Positions 22,723 through 34,369 are shown, numbered from the stretch's first letter. The stretch: 64,000 bases of DNA from Chaetoderma sp. LZ-2023a (GCA_034401795.1 CM067360.1:49810573-49874572), one strand, 5' to 3'. Numbers and translations: made by a program. The notes: generated from the letters alone by a model not told the origin.

Positions 22723-23100
22723 CTTTACCCCTTTAATGGTCATGATTTGTCAAGAAATTTGGACTCAGTAAATGTCCATTTGTAGGCCAAGAGAAAACTT
22801 TCTCAAGAGGAGGCGGTAGCTCAGGCGATAACGAGCAGAGCTGTGAAACCAGTGACCTCTGTTCGCCCATCTGATGTTCGGTGGAAACATAGGCAATCTC
22901 CTTCACTCCTAGTCGCTTCTCTCCACCCAGGAGTATAAATAGGTACCAGTGTAAAAACTGGGGAAGTTACCAATAATAAAAACCAGCCTAGAATGGCATG
23001 AATGGGACCTGGAATCAAGGGCTCGATAGACGCCAACCAAACCAATAACGTCACCATTTCTCAAGACCACTACCATGTCTGGATGCGCCTGGCTTGTCAG
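22723..23100. repeat. Family A MITE interrupted by a SINE
   Basis: Left arm TTACCCCTTTAATGGTC to GGCCAAGAGAAAACTTTC (about 22805). The opposite arm TTTCTCAAGACCACTACCAT and GGCTTGTCAG resumes at about 23056. The insert is the tRNA-like SINE. Confidence 0.6.
22808..23052 (+). mobile_element. tRNA-derived SINE
   Basis: The head GGCGGTAGCTCAGGCGATAA carries a good RNA polymerase III A box (TAGCTCAGGCG, about 22817), and about 43 bp on lies a B-box-like GTTCGCCC (22861). The body has CCACCCAGGAGTATAAATAG and GGTACC, a layout seen in many invertebrate SINE families (from memory). The tail is CCAACCAAACCAATAAC. It lies inside a family A MITE. Confidence 0.6.
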
Positions 23101-23243
23101 AATAATCAACATGACGTAGGTCTGTCATGAAAATGGCAATAGTCCGTCGCGAATGTTTTTGAAGTCTATGTCCAGATGAGGAATTTGCAATTTAATAAAC
23201 ATTCTGTGTACTTCAGCCCTTCTGAATGAAATATGAGAATCTA

Positions 23244-23458
23244 CTTTAGCCCTTTAGCCCTCAAGTCGACCAAAGACGGCTTCTGCAGTGCTTTTGAGAA
23301 ACGTCCATTTGCAGATCAACAGGAGAGTATTTTTGAAAATTGACCACTGGAATGACTAGCCAGACTTTTTTAAAAGTACTCTTCTCTTGGTCTGCAAATG
23401 GATATTTTCTATGAAAAATTTGAAATTTTCTGGAACAAATTTAAGTGTTAAAGGGTTA
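23244..23458. mobile_element. Family A MITE, core shortened
   Basis: CCCTTTAGCCCTCAAG start, AAGGGTTA end. About 35 bp of the second palindrome arm is missing after GACTAGCCAGAC. Confidence 0.75.
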
Positions 23459-23478
23459 CTGTAAACGCTATGCACTAT

Positions 23479-23885
23479 TTAACCCTTTAACCATCAAGCT
23501 GGACAAATATGTCTTCTACTGGAATGACTGACTCAATAACTGAGCCAGTCATTCCAGGAGGAAATTTTCAAAGCGAGTTCTCTTGGTCTGCAAATGGACA
23601 TTCATGAAGAAAGAATTTTGATTTTCTTGTCCAATTTTATCCATTAACCCTTTCATGCCAAAGCTGCCCGAAACCAGCCTCTGCAGTGATCTTGAGGAAT
23701 GTCCATATGCATGCCAAGACTTGAGAAGACTTGAAAATTTACCACTGGAATAACTGGCTTGGTAACCGAGCCACTCATTCCTATGGTAAATTTACAAGAA
23801 TAATCTTCTTTTGGCCTGCAAATGGACATTCAATAAGCAGATATTTAAATTTTCTTGACAAAATTTAAGTCATTGAATGGTTAAA
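23479..23885. mobile_element. Two family A MITEs sharing a TTAA
   Basis: 23479-23647 (left arm shortened) and 23644-23885. The TTAA at 23644-23647 serves both. Confidence 0.85.
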
Positions 23886-24173
23886 GGCTTAAACATTCAA
23901 ATTATGAACTCTTCTGTTTCGAGGTTTTACCATGGCAACTCAGACAGGGTGATGTGTTTTGATTGTAACCTCGGGTGAAGTGACATCAGATGAAGTGACG
24001 TCAGCTAATGTGATGTCAAGTGATGTGATGTGAGTTGGATTATGAATGTTTGTTTGATTGACAGTTCGGATTCCTGAATTAACAGTGATCTTTTACCAGA
24101 CAAAACAGCGACACTGAGATGGAAGCAATAACTTTGGCGGATGCTAATGATGTATCGCTGATTAATCTTAACC

Positions 24174-24392
24174 TTAACACTCAAGCGGCTCAAAAAAGGC
24201 CTCTGCAGTAGTCTTGAAAAATGCAAATTTGAGGATTTGCAGACCAAGAGAAGATTATTCTTGAAAAATTTACTACTGGAATGAATGGTCAGTCATTCCA
24301 GTGATAAATTTTGAAAAATACTCTCGGTCTGCAAATGAATATTTACTGAGAAAATTCAAACTCTTTAACAAATTTGATGGTTAAATGGTTAA
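24174..24392. mobile_element. Family A MITE
   Basis: TTAACACTCAAGC start, GGTTAAATGGTTAA end. The central palindrome is reduced to GAATGAATGGTCAGTCATTC. Confidence 0.8.
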
Positions 24393-24660
24393 CAATATAA
24401 TCTGCGGCAAAAATTAAAAAGACAACTGCCATGGAGATCACATGCAGGCCTGTGCTGTTATGGTAACATGTTGAAAACATTCTCCACGAGGTTGCCTTAA
24501 TTTATTGTATGGGAACTGAAATGGGTTACCTTAATCTGTTGGTTTTACTATTGACATCAATGAGCTTTCTACGGTTTATGTTATTATATGTGTCCTTAAA
24601 ACATATACGGCAACCTATTATGGGTTACCATTGGAAATATTACAGCATAGGCCTGCCCTT

Positions 24661-25478
24661 GCAGCACTCAAGATGGTCAAAAATGGCTTCTGCAGTGCTC
24701 TTGTGAAATGCACGTTTACACGCCAAGAGTAGACTTTGAAAATTTATCACTGAAATAACTGCTGCCATAAGTAACGCAGTAATTTCACTGATAAATTTTC
24801 CAAAAAAAATTTCTTTCGATCTGCAAATGCACTTTTTTGTGAGAAAAGTAAATTATTTAGAAAAATTAAAGAATTAAAGGTAGACCCTTTTGCCAAAGCA
24901 GGAGAAATAAAAATGCACATGCAGGCCAAGAAGACTGGTTAAAAAATTGTACCACTGGAATGACTGGGCTGATAAATGAGTCAGTTATTTAATTAAGTTT
25001 ATTTTCAAAAATAGTCTTAGCTTGCAAGTGGACATTCACTAAGCAAATTATTACATTTTCTTAACAAATGTTGACCATTTAGAGTGGTAATGGTAAAGCC
25101 GGCTGAAACCGCTGTCTGCAGTGCTCTTGAAAAATTCCCATTTGCCTACCAAGAGAAGAGTGTTTGAAAATTTACAACTGAAATTGCGCAGTTGACAACC
25201 AAGCTAACCAGTACAGTTGTAAATTTAAAAAAATGTAACACCCTCACTGGCAAATGCACATTATTGACTAAATTTTGTGACCAAACCTGAGTGTAAGAGG
25301 ATTAATTCTTTCAGGACAAAGATGGCCAAAACTGGCCACAGCAGTTGTCTTGAGGAATGTCTTTGCCGGCCAAGAGAAGACTATTTTTTTAAAATTTACA
25401 CTGAATTGACTGGCTCGATAACCGAGCCAGTAATTCCGTTTGTAAATTTTCATGAATAATCTCTCGACCTGCAAATGT
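24661..25478. mobile_element. Four family A MITEs back to back
   Basis: Approximate copies 24661-24876, 24877-25088, 25085-25305 and 25302-25478, each with its own worn or intact core (for example CTCGATAACCGAGCC at about 25415). The junctions are single TTAA or TTAA-like sites. The last lacks its right outer arm. Confidence 0.75.
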
Positions 25479-25531
25479 TACAGTGCAACTCGGAACTAGC
25501 TAAAAATCTTTCCAAAACAACATAAAACATA

Positions 25532-25623
25532 CTATTGAATATTTAGAACATAAGTAGATTGGAAGACATTGCTGTCTAACACAACAATGTCTTTCAATCT
25601 AATTTTTTTCCAAATATTCAACA
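25532..25623. repeat. Family D palindrome
   Basis: GATTGGAAGACATTGCTGTC / ACAACAATGTCTTTCAATC arms between TTGAATATTTAG and CCAAATATTCAAC. Confidence 0.7.
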
Positions 25624-25778
25624 GAAAATTTCTTACTAAATAACATGTTTATGTTTTTGTTTTGGAATCATGTTGACTGACCAGACATGTAGTGGAAACA
25701 TAAGTGTGGTGGTCACTTACTGCAGCTTTAGTCTGAGGTTTTGTGAACTTATTTTCTACCAATTACAATTAAGTCAAT

Positions 25779-27290
25779 TCATTTAAGCTTGCGGGCCTTT
25801 TTAAAACTATATTTGATTGGTTTAATGTGGTTATTACTGCTATTCTGTAAGAGTGCTTCATTGCCGCCATTAATGTCATCAAATTGGACTTCACTGAGCA
25901 TTGGAGCTGATCTTGACATGGGTACTCTTAGGTGCGTATCATTTAACTTTCCTTTATTAATGTGAGCATGATTTTCTAGGGTAGCGCACAATGACCGACC
26001 ACTGGGAGTTGTAGCGTCAAACGATGACCTAGGTGATTGCCGCGGTGATGACCTCGGTGATCGTGACAAGATCGATGTGCGAGTTGACGCCGTCAAATCA
26101 TATATGTCACAACCAAATTTCTTTTTCCGATGCAGTAGTCCTCTTCGATATCTGCCCTGGTTTTGTATGTTGATACCAGTCATGTGGCATGTGTTCGTAT
26201 GATGGGTTAGTGAGTTCCAATCATCTTCAGACAGAAGACAACGACAGAAAGTCCTTGTGAAGATACGACGAAATTTCTGACCAAATGCACAATAGAGCAT
26301 GAAATTGACAGCACTATTTAAATTGACCAAAAAATTTCGTACAATGGATAAGGTACTCCAACCAAATCTGGTGTATATTGTGTCTGTATTAATAGCGTGA
26401 GCCATATTGTATACCAAGGCAGGCACTTGACAAATTATAAAGACTATAACAACAGACACTAACATAATGGTTACATTGTTTTCCCGCGACTGTCGCACAT
26501 TCATGTCTCTTCGTTGTTTAGTCGATTTACGGACTGCTACGATGAGGAAGGTGTTGAGTATTGTTAGTGACACCAAAGGGATGACACACATGACGAGCTG
26601 ATACAACCACAAGTAATAGACACGTTGGTACATATGTGTGCTAACAAATGCTGCCTGGGTAGCCCCTATAGTGTATGACATGGTTGAGTTGTTGTACAAC
26701 GTATCAAGTCTATACTCAAACCAACGCACAATGTTGTAGAGAAATGCACTTACAGTAACAGAGATAATTACTGCTCTGGCACGTTGAATCGTACACATCC
26801 GAGTGGATTTCAGTGGATGACATACCGCGATGTAGCGCTCCACAGTGAAGGAGACGGTAATCCATATTGTGGCTGTCTGGGCAACCAAGGCAAGTGGATA
26901 TATATACACAAGAATGTATGGAAATGCATATATTTTAAACGTAATTGACATTTCTGGTATACATATCAGGAACAATGTTATGATCAAAATGACTGTGTCC
27001 CAAACAGCTAAGGCTGTTAGATAGAAATTTGTTGAAGTGTGCATTGTCCGTTGGGTAAGCACCGCAATCGTGAGCGTGTTTCCAATCAGGCCCAGGATTA
27101 TAACAATGACTCCGAGAACGCAGGACAAGTAATATTTTAATGTTGTCAAGCTGTGTTCCTGAGCAGGACTGAGAGTCACTGGCAGTAAAGATGTTGTATT
27201 GTCTGGCAAAGTGACAATCGTGTTGCTATAATTTAGTGTCGAATTCATTCCGACGTTCACTGCGTCAATCATGTCATACCCAAAAGCCAT
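25779..27290 (-). CDS. Class A neuropeptide GPCR, FMRFamide-receptor-like
   Basis: 503 codons without introns. The ATG at 27290 gives a 50-residue extracellular N-terminus with sequons at N16, N20 and N31. Seven membrane segments follow. Seen: TM1 GLIGNTL (N1.50 is N71), TM2 LAVWD (D2.50 is D98), TM3 end VERYIAVCHPL (ERY for DRY), TM6 FIICQVP, TM7 LNSAVNFMLY (Phe for the Pro of NPxxY), and GQKFRRIF then CRC, a possible palmitoylation site. The tail of about 120 residues has RSPRSSPRQSPRSS, likely phosphorylated. The NSxVNFxxYC..FG.KFRRIF signature is typical of FMRFamide/myosuppressin-type receptors, which couple to G proteins at the plasma membrane. Neither Cys3.25 nor an ECL2 cysteine is present. 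Ligand unknown; orphan relatives are possible. Coding is intact. Confidence 0.93.
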   Translation of the reverse strand: MAFGYDMIDAVNVGMNSTLNYSNTIVTLPDNTTSLLPVTLSPAQEHSLTTLKYYLSCVLGVIVIILGLIGNTLTIAVLTQRTMHTSTNFYLTALAVWDTVILIITLFLICIPEMSITFKIYAFPYILVYIYPLALVAQTATIWITVSFTVERYIAVCHPLKSTRMCTIQRARAVIISVTVSAFLYNIVRWFEYRLDTLYNNSTMSYTIGATQAAFVSTHMYQRVYYLWLYQLVMCVIPLVSLTILNTFLIVAVRKSTKQRRDMNVRQSRENNVTIMLVSVVIVFIICQVPALVYNMAHAINTDTIYTRFGWSTLSIVRNFLVNLNSAVNFMLYCAFGQKFRRIFTRTFCRCLLSEDDWNSLTHHTNTCHMTGINIQNQGRYRRGLLHRKKKFGCDIYDLTASTRTSILSRSPRSSPRQSPRSSFDATTPSGRSLCATLENHAHINKGKLNDTHLRVPMSRSAPMLSEVQFDDINGGNEALLQNSSNNHIKPIKYSFKKARKLK

Positions 27291-29055
27291 TTCTGAAATT
27301 ACACCTTATATTCAATGCTCACAGTGACATCCGGCACTGTTTCATTTGATTAATTGATTTTCTACAACTGATAATATCATTTTCAATGATGTGGCAATGC
27401 TATAAAATCCAAGATTATAATTTACAATTCTATGTTCACTGCTACATGTATCAGTAAGGTTTTTTTAATTGCAACATGATAATTGCTCTTATAAGTGATC
27501 GTGTTTTGCGACAGTTATTAATGAAATCAGATTCACTGAATCACCTTTTAGCACATCATTTGTTATTACACCGCACCATCGCTCGTCATCATAATAAAGT
27601 TTTATGGGATTTTTTATCCGTCGGATATTAATCTAATTGTGAAGACACAGAGAATTTATTGCACAGACATTTTCAGAATTGGCAAGCTTGATGCAGATTT
27701 ATCCATCAAGGAAGGTATATTCCATCAGGTTAATATGAGGCAATTCTTCTGCTTCATATTTCCTCCGGACATTAGATGAAAGCAGAATTTAGTCATTTAT
27801 TTATGAAGACAGCATTTATCGCCTAAACTAGCTCAGACTAAGCTGTGTTGTTTGCACATTATCCCGATGATCAGATAATGGCCATATTGCCATCAGAATT
27901 GTTGACATATCCACTATTTATTATGATCCAAGTCTTTGTAGTTGAAAATAAACTACTCTCATCATTGGTTATGGTCAAGCGTTTATCGCCTACTGGATTT
28001 CTGGTCTGATGGCATTCATTTACTGACAAATATTTTATCTGATAACTTTTGTGTAATAATCCTTTGATTCAAGAATAATTTATATGGTTTCTATTTCCCT
28101 TTTATTCCACCTTTCAGCTGCCTTTTGATCATGGAAAATGAGAGATAGTATGAAACAGTTTTCAGCCAGTGTATTATCACATCCTTTCATAAGGCTCCAT
28201 TAACGAATTTCACATTTATTGCTTTTTTACCATGATATATTTCCCCCGCATTGATTCCTAATTCGCAGGTTTATTGATGATAAGCTGTTCTTAATAGCCT
28301 GTATTTGAAAGTCTCGCTTTGCTAATGCGTCTTTGGTACTGTAATTCACGATATCATGATGGAAGTCTTTTTGTTCATTTCTGTGAATCGGTATCACGGT
28401 CTTTTTGAAATCTATAGATCACATTCACTTATGGAAACACATTGACTGCAATGGAATCTCCGGCGTAATGTAAAAGCATATCTATGAAATCTGACCTTTT
28501 ACTTTTAGACAATTTTCAGAACAGTTCTGCCAGAAAGAATGGCGCGCACATGTTTAATATTTTATAAATGTCACTTAATACGCCGCCAAGCTGCGCAAAT
28601 GAGATTATTTATTATGAGATAAACACTAAATAAATAATCAATAATTAAAACACAGATATATCAGCTGTAGCATCCCGTCTAAATTTTTTTTATCATTTTA
28701 AGCCATCATATTGTCTGTATGAGTTTTGCTATCATAATTAGTTTTAATTCAAGAGTATTTAATTCAGTATTTTACATACTCCATATTTGCACATGTACAG
28801 AGATGTGAGCAGAATTCATTGTTATAATTTCATTCACATTTAAATTAAATTCCTATCACATGTTGGCTTAGACTAAAATATCATTAAATAAGCTTGAAAT
28901 AGTTGCTGGATGATCGTATTCCTTAAAGATGGATAATATTTCAGAATCTATGAATGTTGTTTAAATCTGGTATGTCCGTCACAGAGATTATGTGATTAAT
29001 GACAACAGAACGTCATCCATCTTCTGTGTGTAAATATTCCAATTTAATGTATGGT
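27291..29055. promoter_or_regulatory. Repeat-free region upstream of the GPCR
   Basis: About 1.76 kb 5' of the GPCR start with no MITE, simple repeat or ORF, in contrast to one mobile element every few hundred bases elsewhere. It probably holds 5' UTR, promoter and enhancers, and possibly a 5' non-coding exon. No TATA box or start site can be assigned with confidence. Confidence 0.35.
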
Positions 29056-29074
29056 GGTACAACTAAGAGTGCCT

Positions 29075-29240
29075 CTGCGGTGCTGACGATGAGCCTTGCT
29101 GACGATGACGGTGAACTGTGCTAACGACGATGAACCATGCTTATGATAATGGTGGACTGTGCTAACGATGATGAATCAGGCTGACGATAACAGTGGACCA
29201 TGCTAACGATGATAAACCAAGCTTATGATGATGACAGAGA
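29075..29240 (+). repeat. GATGA-rich tandem repeat
   Basis: Irregular units such as GTGCTAACGATGATGAA and ATGCTTATGATAATGG, about seven copies of roughly 20-25 bp. Confidence 0.65.
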
Positions 29241-29332
29241 TGTACATATCTGAAAATAGAAGCAGAAAGCATATGATGAATACAGTCATTACTATTTCTC
29301 CATAGCATTGCAACTTCTGTTTTTTAATCCAC

Positions 29333-29680
29333 TTAACCCTTTAACTTTTTATTCATGAAAATTAAAATTTTCTCATAGACAATGTCCATTTAGAGACCAA
29401 AAGAATATTATTTTTAACAATTTACTGCTGGAATGGCTGGCTCGGTTATCAAACATTTATCATGATCATTTCAGAAGTCATTTTTGGGTCAAACTGACCA
29501 AATTGGATTCTGATATGATCTTGAGAAACGTACATTTGTAGACCAAGAACCTTTTTTTTTAGAAAACATGGGAATGACTAGCTCGATAAATGAGCCAGAC
29601 ATACGTATTAAAAGATATTCTTCTTTTGGCCTGGAAAGTGACAAAAAATAATTGCTGCTGTTACTTGAACATTTTAACAT
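29333..29680. repeat. Two truncated family A MITEs
   Basis: 29333-29490: TTAACCCTTTAAC start, cut after CTGGCTCGGTTATC. 29490-29680: GTCAAACTGACC start, core GCTCGATAAATGAGCC, end ATTTTAACATT. Confidence 0.65.
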
Positions 29681-29729
29681 TCAGGCTGTCATTACTGTGT
29701 TACCAGTGGTGCAATAGGAACTGTTATTA

Positions 29730-30125
29730 CCCTTGCCCTGCAAAGTGAAGAGGGTATTTGTGATTGGGTGTCTCTGTCTGTCTGTGTCCGGAGCTGTATC
29801 TTGAAAAATTCTTATCCGATTTGGCTCAAACTTTAACGCAACCAAGAATCCTGCCATGCAAGAGTATTTCCGTACTTTTGCTGTGATCCAGAGAAAAAAA
29901 CTAGGATCTAGATCGGATCAAATTGAGAATCAGTAGATACGTCGGAAACTACTGGTCTGAATAGACTCAAATTGTAACAAGATAGGGTGCAACGAAACAC
30001 TAAGATTCCACAACTTTTTGTATGATCCGAAAAAATCTGGAAAATGTGAACAAATCCAGAAAATTTGCAATATCCAGAAAATCTGAAACCTTTTACAATG
30101 TGACAAAAACGGTTACATATAACGA
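29730..30125 (+). repeat. Interspersed repeat E, copy 1
   Basis: Starts with CTGTCTGTCTGTG and runs through CCGATTTGGCTCAAAC, GGAAACTACTGGTC, ATTCCACAAC and GACAAAAACGGTTA. Also present at 32935-33270 and in part at 35330-35560. Origin unknown. Confidence 0.65.
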
Positions 30126-30750
30126 CTCAAATTGTCGGTGAGTTGTATTAAGTTGTTCCAAGTTATAAGGAGTTGAGTCGTTTAATGAACGCTGACAAAA
30201 AGACTAGTTGGCAACTTTTTGGCGACTTGTCACCAACCAGTTGTTTAGATTAAACATGTTTAATGTTAATGGCTAGTTGGTGACTAGTGTACGCTCATCA
30301 GTTGTAAGTTGTTCCTTTATTAACCAATCTAAAGAGACGATTCGGCCATCCGCTTTTGCAGCATACATACATCAAGCAAACTTCATCTTTATTATTTTTA
30401 ATTAGTCAATAGCAACATCATCCATGCACATATATTTTTAAAACTGTGCACGCCGAGTCAAATATCTATAATGAGACTGATCAAAACCGGACTCTTATGA
30501 CAAATGATCTCATAATAGATGTTCAAATATGTCTTGCATGATTTGATTTGGTAGTGCATGAAGTGGTCTTTTTAAGTCAGGTGGATCCTTAATAGAGGCG
30601 GTCTTTGAAACACACATGCGTTTCCTTCTATTTTGGCATGTTGCCTGTTGAAGTAGAACTGCACACACTAGGCCCCTACAGCCAAAGCGTTGCTCTCCCT
30701 CTTTGAAGTACACATTATAGTTTTCTGAATTCTGACCAAAAACTGTATGT

Positions 30751-31148
30751 AATGGACCTTTCCATTTTTAGCTATGCCCCGCCCATCACTAGCTAAGCTC
30801 CATCCACACCTCGCCGTGTTTGGATTGATCGATCCCCGAATGCCCTAGCTATCAATTTCGTGAAAACTATACAGGGAAGCTGTTGAATATTTTGTAACTA
30901 ATTAGACTGGGTGCTGTTGCTGCCATAGGCAGCAACAGCGCCCAGTCAAATTAGTTTCAAACTATTTACTGTAACAGAATATTTATTAAATAGTAAAAGC
31001 AAACAATTTGTACAACAGCCCATAGACCGTCATCAAATATGTGTTCGTGACGTACTTATCGACGTCATTCATTATGATGTCATTGTACACACCACGCAGT
31101 TCATTATGACGTCATATGATGGGTGGGTACTCTGGAAAAGTGAATTAT
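30751..31148. mobile_element. Family B MITE, full, near-perfect palindrome
   Basis: AATGGACCTTTCCATTTTTA start, TACTCTGGAAAAGTGAATTA end. The core CTGTTGCTGCCATAGGCAGC pairs with its flanks for about 40 bp. A TGACGTCA lies near 31107. Confidence 0.85.
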
Positions 31149-31423
31149 ATATCCTGTTCCAGCAAATATACGTAGCTTCCGCTTGTTGAATAAGGCAGCT
31201 ACCAGAAATGTAGCTTGAAAGTTATACGTACGCTTATATACAACTGGTTGGTGCGATGAGTTGAACAAACAGTCATTATATGTATGCTCATACACGATTG
31301 GTTGGCAACTGGTTGGCGACTAGTTGAACAAATAGTTGTTATATGTACACCAGACATAAATTTCAAGTAAAATTGGTTTAAACATATTAACAATCCTTTG
31401 AAACCAAGATCCTGAGAATTGAG

Positions 31424-31760
31424 GGATCAATTTCCAGCTATACCCCGCCAATTTCTAAGCTAAGGTTTGCCCACTCTGTATGTGTGTTGGAATGGAATGG
31501 ACTTTGAACCCTGATTATCCAGAATCCCCAATACCAATGTAATCTGACAGGTAAGCTGTTGGATAGTTTGATATAACAGCAACAATGCCAAGACACATTA
31601 GTTTCAAAATATTCAAATACATACAATTCGTCCACTTTTGTGAGAGACTGATTTTCTTGACAGATCTATATCACTATGATTGTGACACCAGCTAATATGT
31701 GATGTATTTGATTATCATGTCAGATACTTGAGTGACAGGTCAGATACCTCCATTATGAGG
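31424..31760. mobile_element. Family B MITE, diverged
   Basis: TATACCCCGCCAATTTCTA, then TGACAGGTAAGCTGTTGGAT and a palindrome remnant AACAGCAACAATGCC; the right arm ends CAGATACCTCCATTATG. Confidence 0.65.
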
Positions 31761-31789
31761 TGTTAAATGGATGAAGGACAACACTAGCC

Positions 31790-32125
31790 CAATAGAGGAA
31801 TCAAATCTGTCACTCAAGTGGAATGATATCAGAATCAATTGCATCACTTGTGGGCTGATGTCACAATCAAAATATGTATTGAATGATGTAACTATAAGTC
31901 CATAATGAGCCTTAAATAGTCCGTCAGTTGTACCAATTGTATGTCTTTACCTTTTAATAAACATTCCGTTGAATGTTATGAAAGTAATTTTGCCTGGGAC
32001 CCCAGTCATATTAGTTTCAAAATATTCAACAGGTTAGTTGTATTAAGTTACCATGAAATTGGGATTCTGGGAACTCAGGATTCAAAATATATAAATCGAT
32101 TACAAAATGCATCCTCCATTGAATA
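31790..32125. mobile_element. Family B MITE, opposite orientation
   Basis: GAATCAAATCTGTCACTCAAG start, TTTTAATAAACATTCCGTTG, short core, then ATTGGGATTCTGGGAACTC. Related to the copy at 38889. Confidence 0.65.
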
Positions 32126-32551
32126 TGCTCCAAGAGCCTGATAATTCAAACCATGTAAAATAGACGAAGGATTGCTTCAGGCTCCTCCATACATATGACA
32201 CTTAAACAGATATAATTACATCAGTGCATTTGGTATCGAGCGACAACCCTCTCATCTTTCCGGACTTTCTGCAGGCCCAGACATGCATCCATGCGTCCGT
32301 ACATTTATACATACATTCAACAAAATATACAGCTTATTACTAGCCATGAAGCATCTATTCTGGTCAATATAGTTAATTGCTTAACCATAGAACCTAGTTT
32401 CTCCAAATTCACTTGGCATTGAGTGAGGACACACCTAATGCCAGAGGCATTAATTGAAATGCGTGTAGTGAACGTTTGAATAATTTTGTCCTTGAAATCC
32501 CTTTATCTCAATTTTAAAACTACCATTTAGATATATCATGCTGTTGTTTAA

Positions 32552-32881
32552 TACACCTTTCAAGTTTTAACTATGCCCCGCTCATCTCTAGCTACGCTCC
32601 ACTCTACCTCTCATGTTGGGATCGATTGATCGATCCTGGGATCGATTGATCGATCCCTGAACTCCATGACTATCAATTTCCAGAATACTATACAGGTAAG
32701 TTATTGAATATTTTGGAACTAATTTGACTGGGTGCTGTTGCTAACTATGGCAGAGTTAAAGACGGGCCAAATAGAGTAATTTATGATGTAATCATTATGA
32801 CATCATCCTGTACGCCACATAGCTGATTATGATGTCATACGACATCAGATGATAGATGGATACTCTGGAAAGGTGAATTAT
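32552..32881. mobile_element. Family B MITE with duplicated GATCGATTGATCGATC
   Basis: TATGCCCCGCTCATCTCTAG, then GGGATCGATTGATCGATCC occurring twice, then TACAGGTAAGTTATTGAAT. The second palindrome arm is lost. The right end is ATACTCTGGAAAGGTGAATT. Confidence 0.8.
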
Positions 32882-32934
32882 TTGGGCCTGTCCAAAATCA
32901 GATCAAGCATGACTGGATAAACATTTGATTATAT

Positions 32935-33270
32935 TGTGTAACTTTCTCCCTGTAAGTAAGTCTCTCAAAGACTGCTGATCCAGATTAGCTCAAATTTTAA
33001 CACTGAAGGAACTTGCCATACAAGGGAATGTTCAGGCTATGGCCATGATCTGGATCGGATCCGATTTAAACACGCCTTAATCAGAGTATATCTTGGAAAC
33101 TACTGGTCCAATTATACTGTAATCTTAACACAAGATAGGTTGCGACCATACACTAGGATTCCACAACCTTTGGACTGATCTGAAAAAATTTGGAAAATAA
33201 AAAAACCCTGGACAATCTGAAAAATCCAGACAACCACAACCCTTTTTGTTGTGACGAAAACGGTAAAGCC
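32935..33270 (+). repeat. Interspersed repeat E, copy 2
   Basis: Matches 29780-30125 in order: CAGATTAGCTCAAATTTTAA, GGAAACTACTGGTCC, GATTCCACAACC, GACGAAAACGGTAA. Confidence 0.65.
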
Positions 33271-33585
33271 AGGGATTGACAATCTCCAATTGCTCTTGTT
33301 TGGGCTTGTTACCAGTAATAAGCAGATCAGCTATCAAGATAAACATTGTTCAAAACAAATCTTTGACTACATTGCGGTGATGAAACATTAAAAAAAATTG
33401 ATTTCACTCTCGGTAGGTGATTGCGACTTTCTATAGCTAAGAGCCGTACTCTTTATAACTAAAAAATTAGAAGTTATTGTGTTCCCTCTGTAACACAAGC
33501 ATAAATATCGGACATTTGGATATATTGTTTAATTTAATTAACTATTTAACTCGGACAAACCATAACATTAATATCACCCATTTGC

Positions 33586-33804
33586 TGGCCAACTTGCTAA
33601 AAACAGCCTTTGTAGTGGGTTGAAAGAATGTCTATTTACATGATTAAGAGAAAACTATTTTTGAAAGCTTACCACTAGAATGACTAAGGCTCGATAACCG
33701 AGCCAGTCATTCCATGGGTAAATTTTCAAAAATAGTTTTCTCTTGGCTTGTGACTGAACGTTCATTAAGCTAAAATTTCAGTTATCTTGACCATCAAAGA
33801 TTAA
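33586..33804. mobile_element. Family A MITE
   Basis: Core GGCTCGATAACCGAGCCAG intact; the right end is CATCAAAGATTAA. Confidence 0.8.
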
Positions 33805-33830
33805 ATTTGTTTCAATATAAGAAATATTCA

Positions 33831-33928
33831 GGTGAATATTTTGAGACTAATTTGACTGAAATCTGTTGTTTCCAGCTATTGTTGACTGCAACAGTTTCCA
33901 GTCAAATGAGCTTCAAAATATATGCAAC
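33831..33928. repeat. Family D palindrome
   Basis: TTTGACTGAAATCTGTTG ... CAACAGTTTCCAGTCAAAT arms. Confidence 0.65.
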
Positions 33929-34162
33929 ATCTTACATGTACTTGCTTGCCATGAAACACTAGGATTACATCAAGCATTTATCATATTCATCCTTTTGCAT
34001 GTCACATGCGCATAAGATTTTATGAAGGTCACATAAAAGTTAACCCCATGCGTCCTTGGGGAAACATACAAATTTCAAATGGAAATCACTGGAAATTACC
34101 ATGTCGCTCTAGATTATCCTCATTCCATGATTCGTCAAGAAGTTATCATCACTAAAATCTAT

Positions 34163-34345
34163 TATTTACCCTTGCTACTCCGATGTCAAAATTTTTAAAT
34201 TTTCAAATTAAATTAGAAGATTAACTGGTGTTTATTTTTCTAAAGAATTTGGTGGAAGATACGACAGCAACATCGTCTACCAAAATTGTTGAAAAATGTA
34301 CACCTGTTTCTTTGCTATTGACACCTGTTTCTTTGCTATTGATAC
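34163..34345. mobile_element. Family C MITE
   Basis: ACCCTTGCTACTCCGATGTC start; arms AATTTGGTGGAAGAT and GTCTACCAAAATTG. The terminal ACACCTGTTTCTTTGCTATTG is duplicated in tandem. Confidence 0.75.
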
Positions 34346-34369
34346 AGTATAAGATAGAATATTAATATC

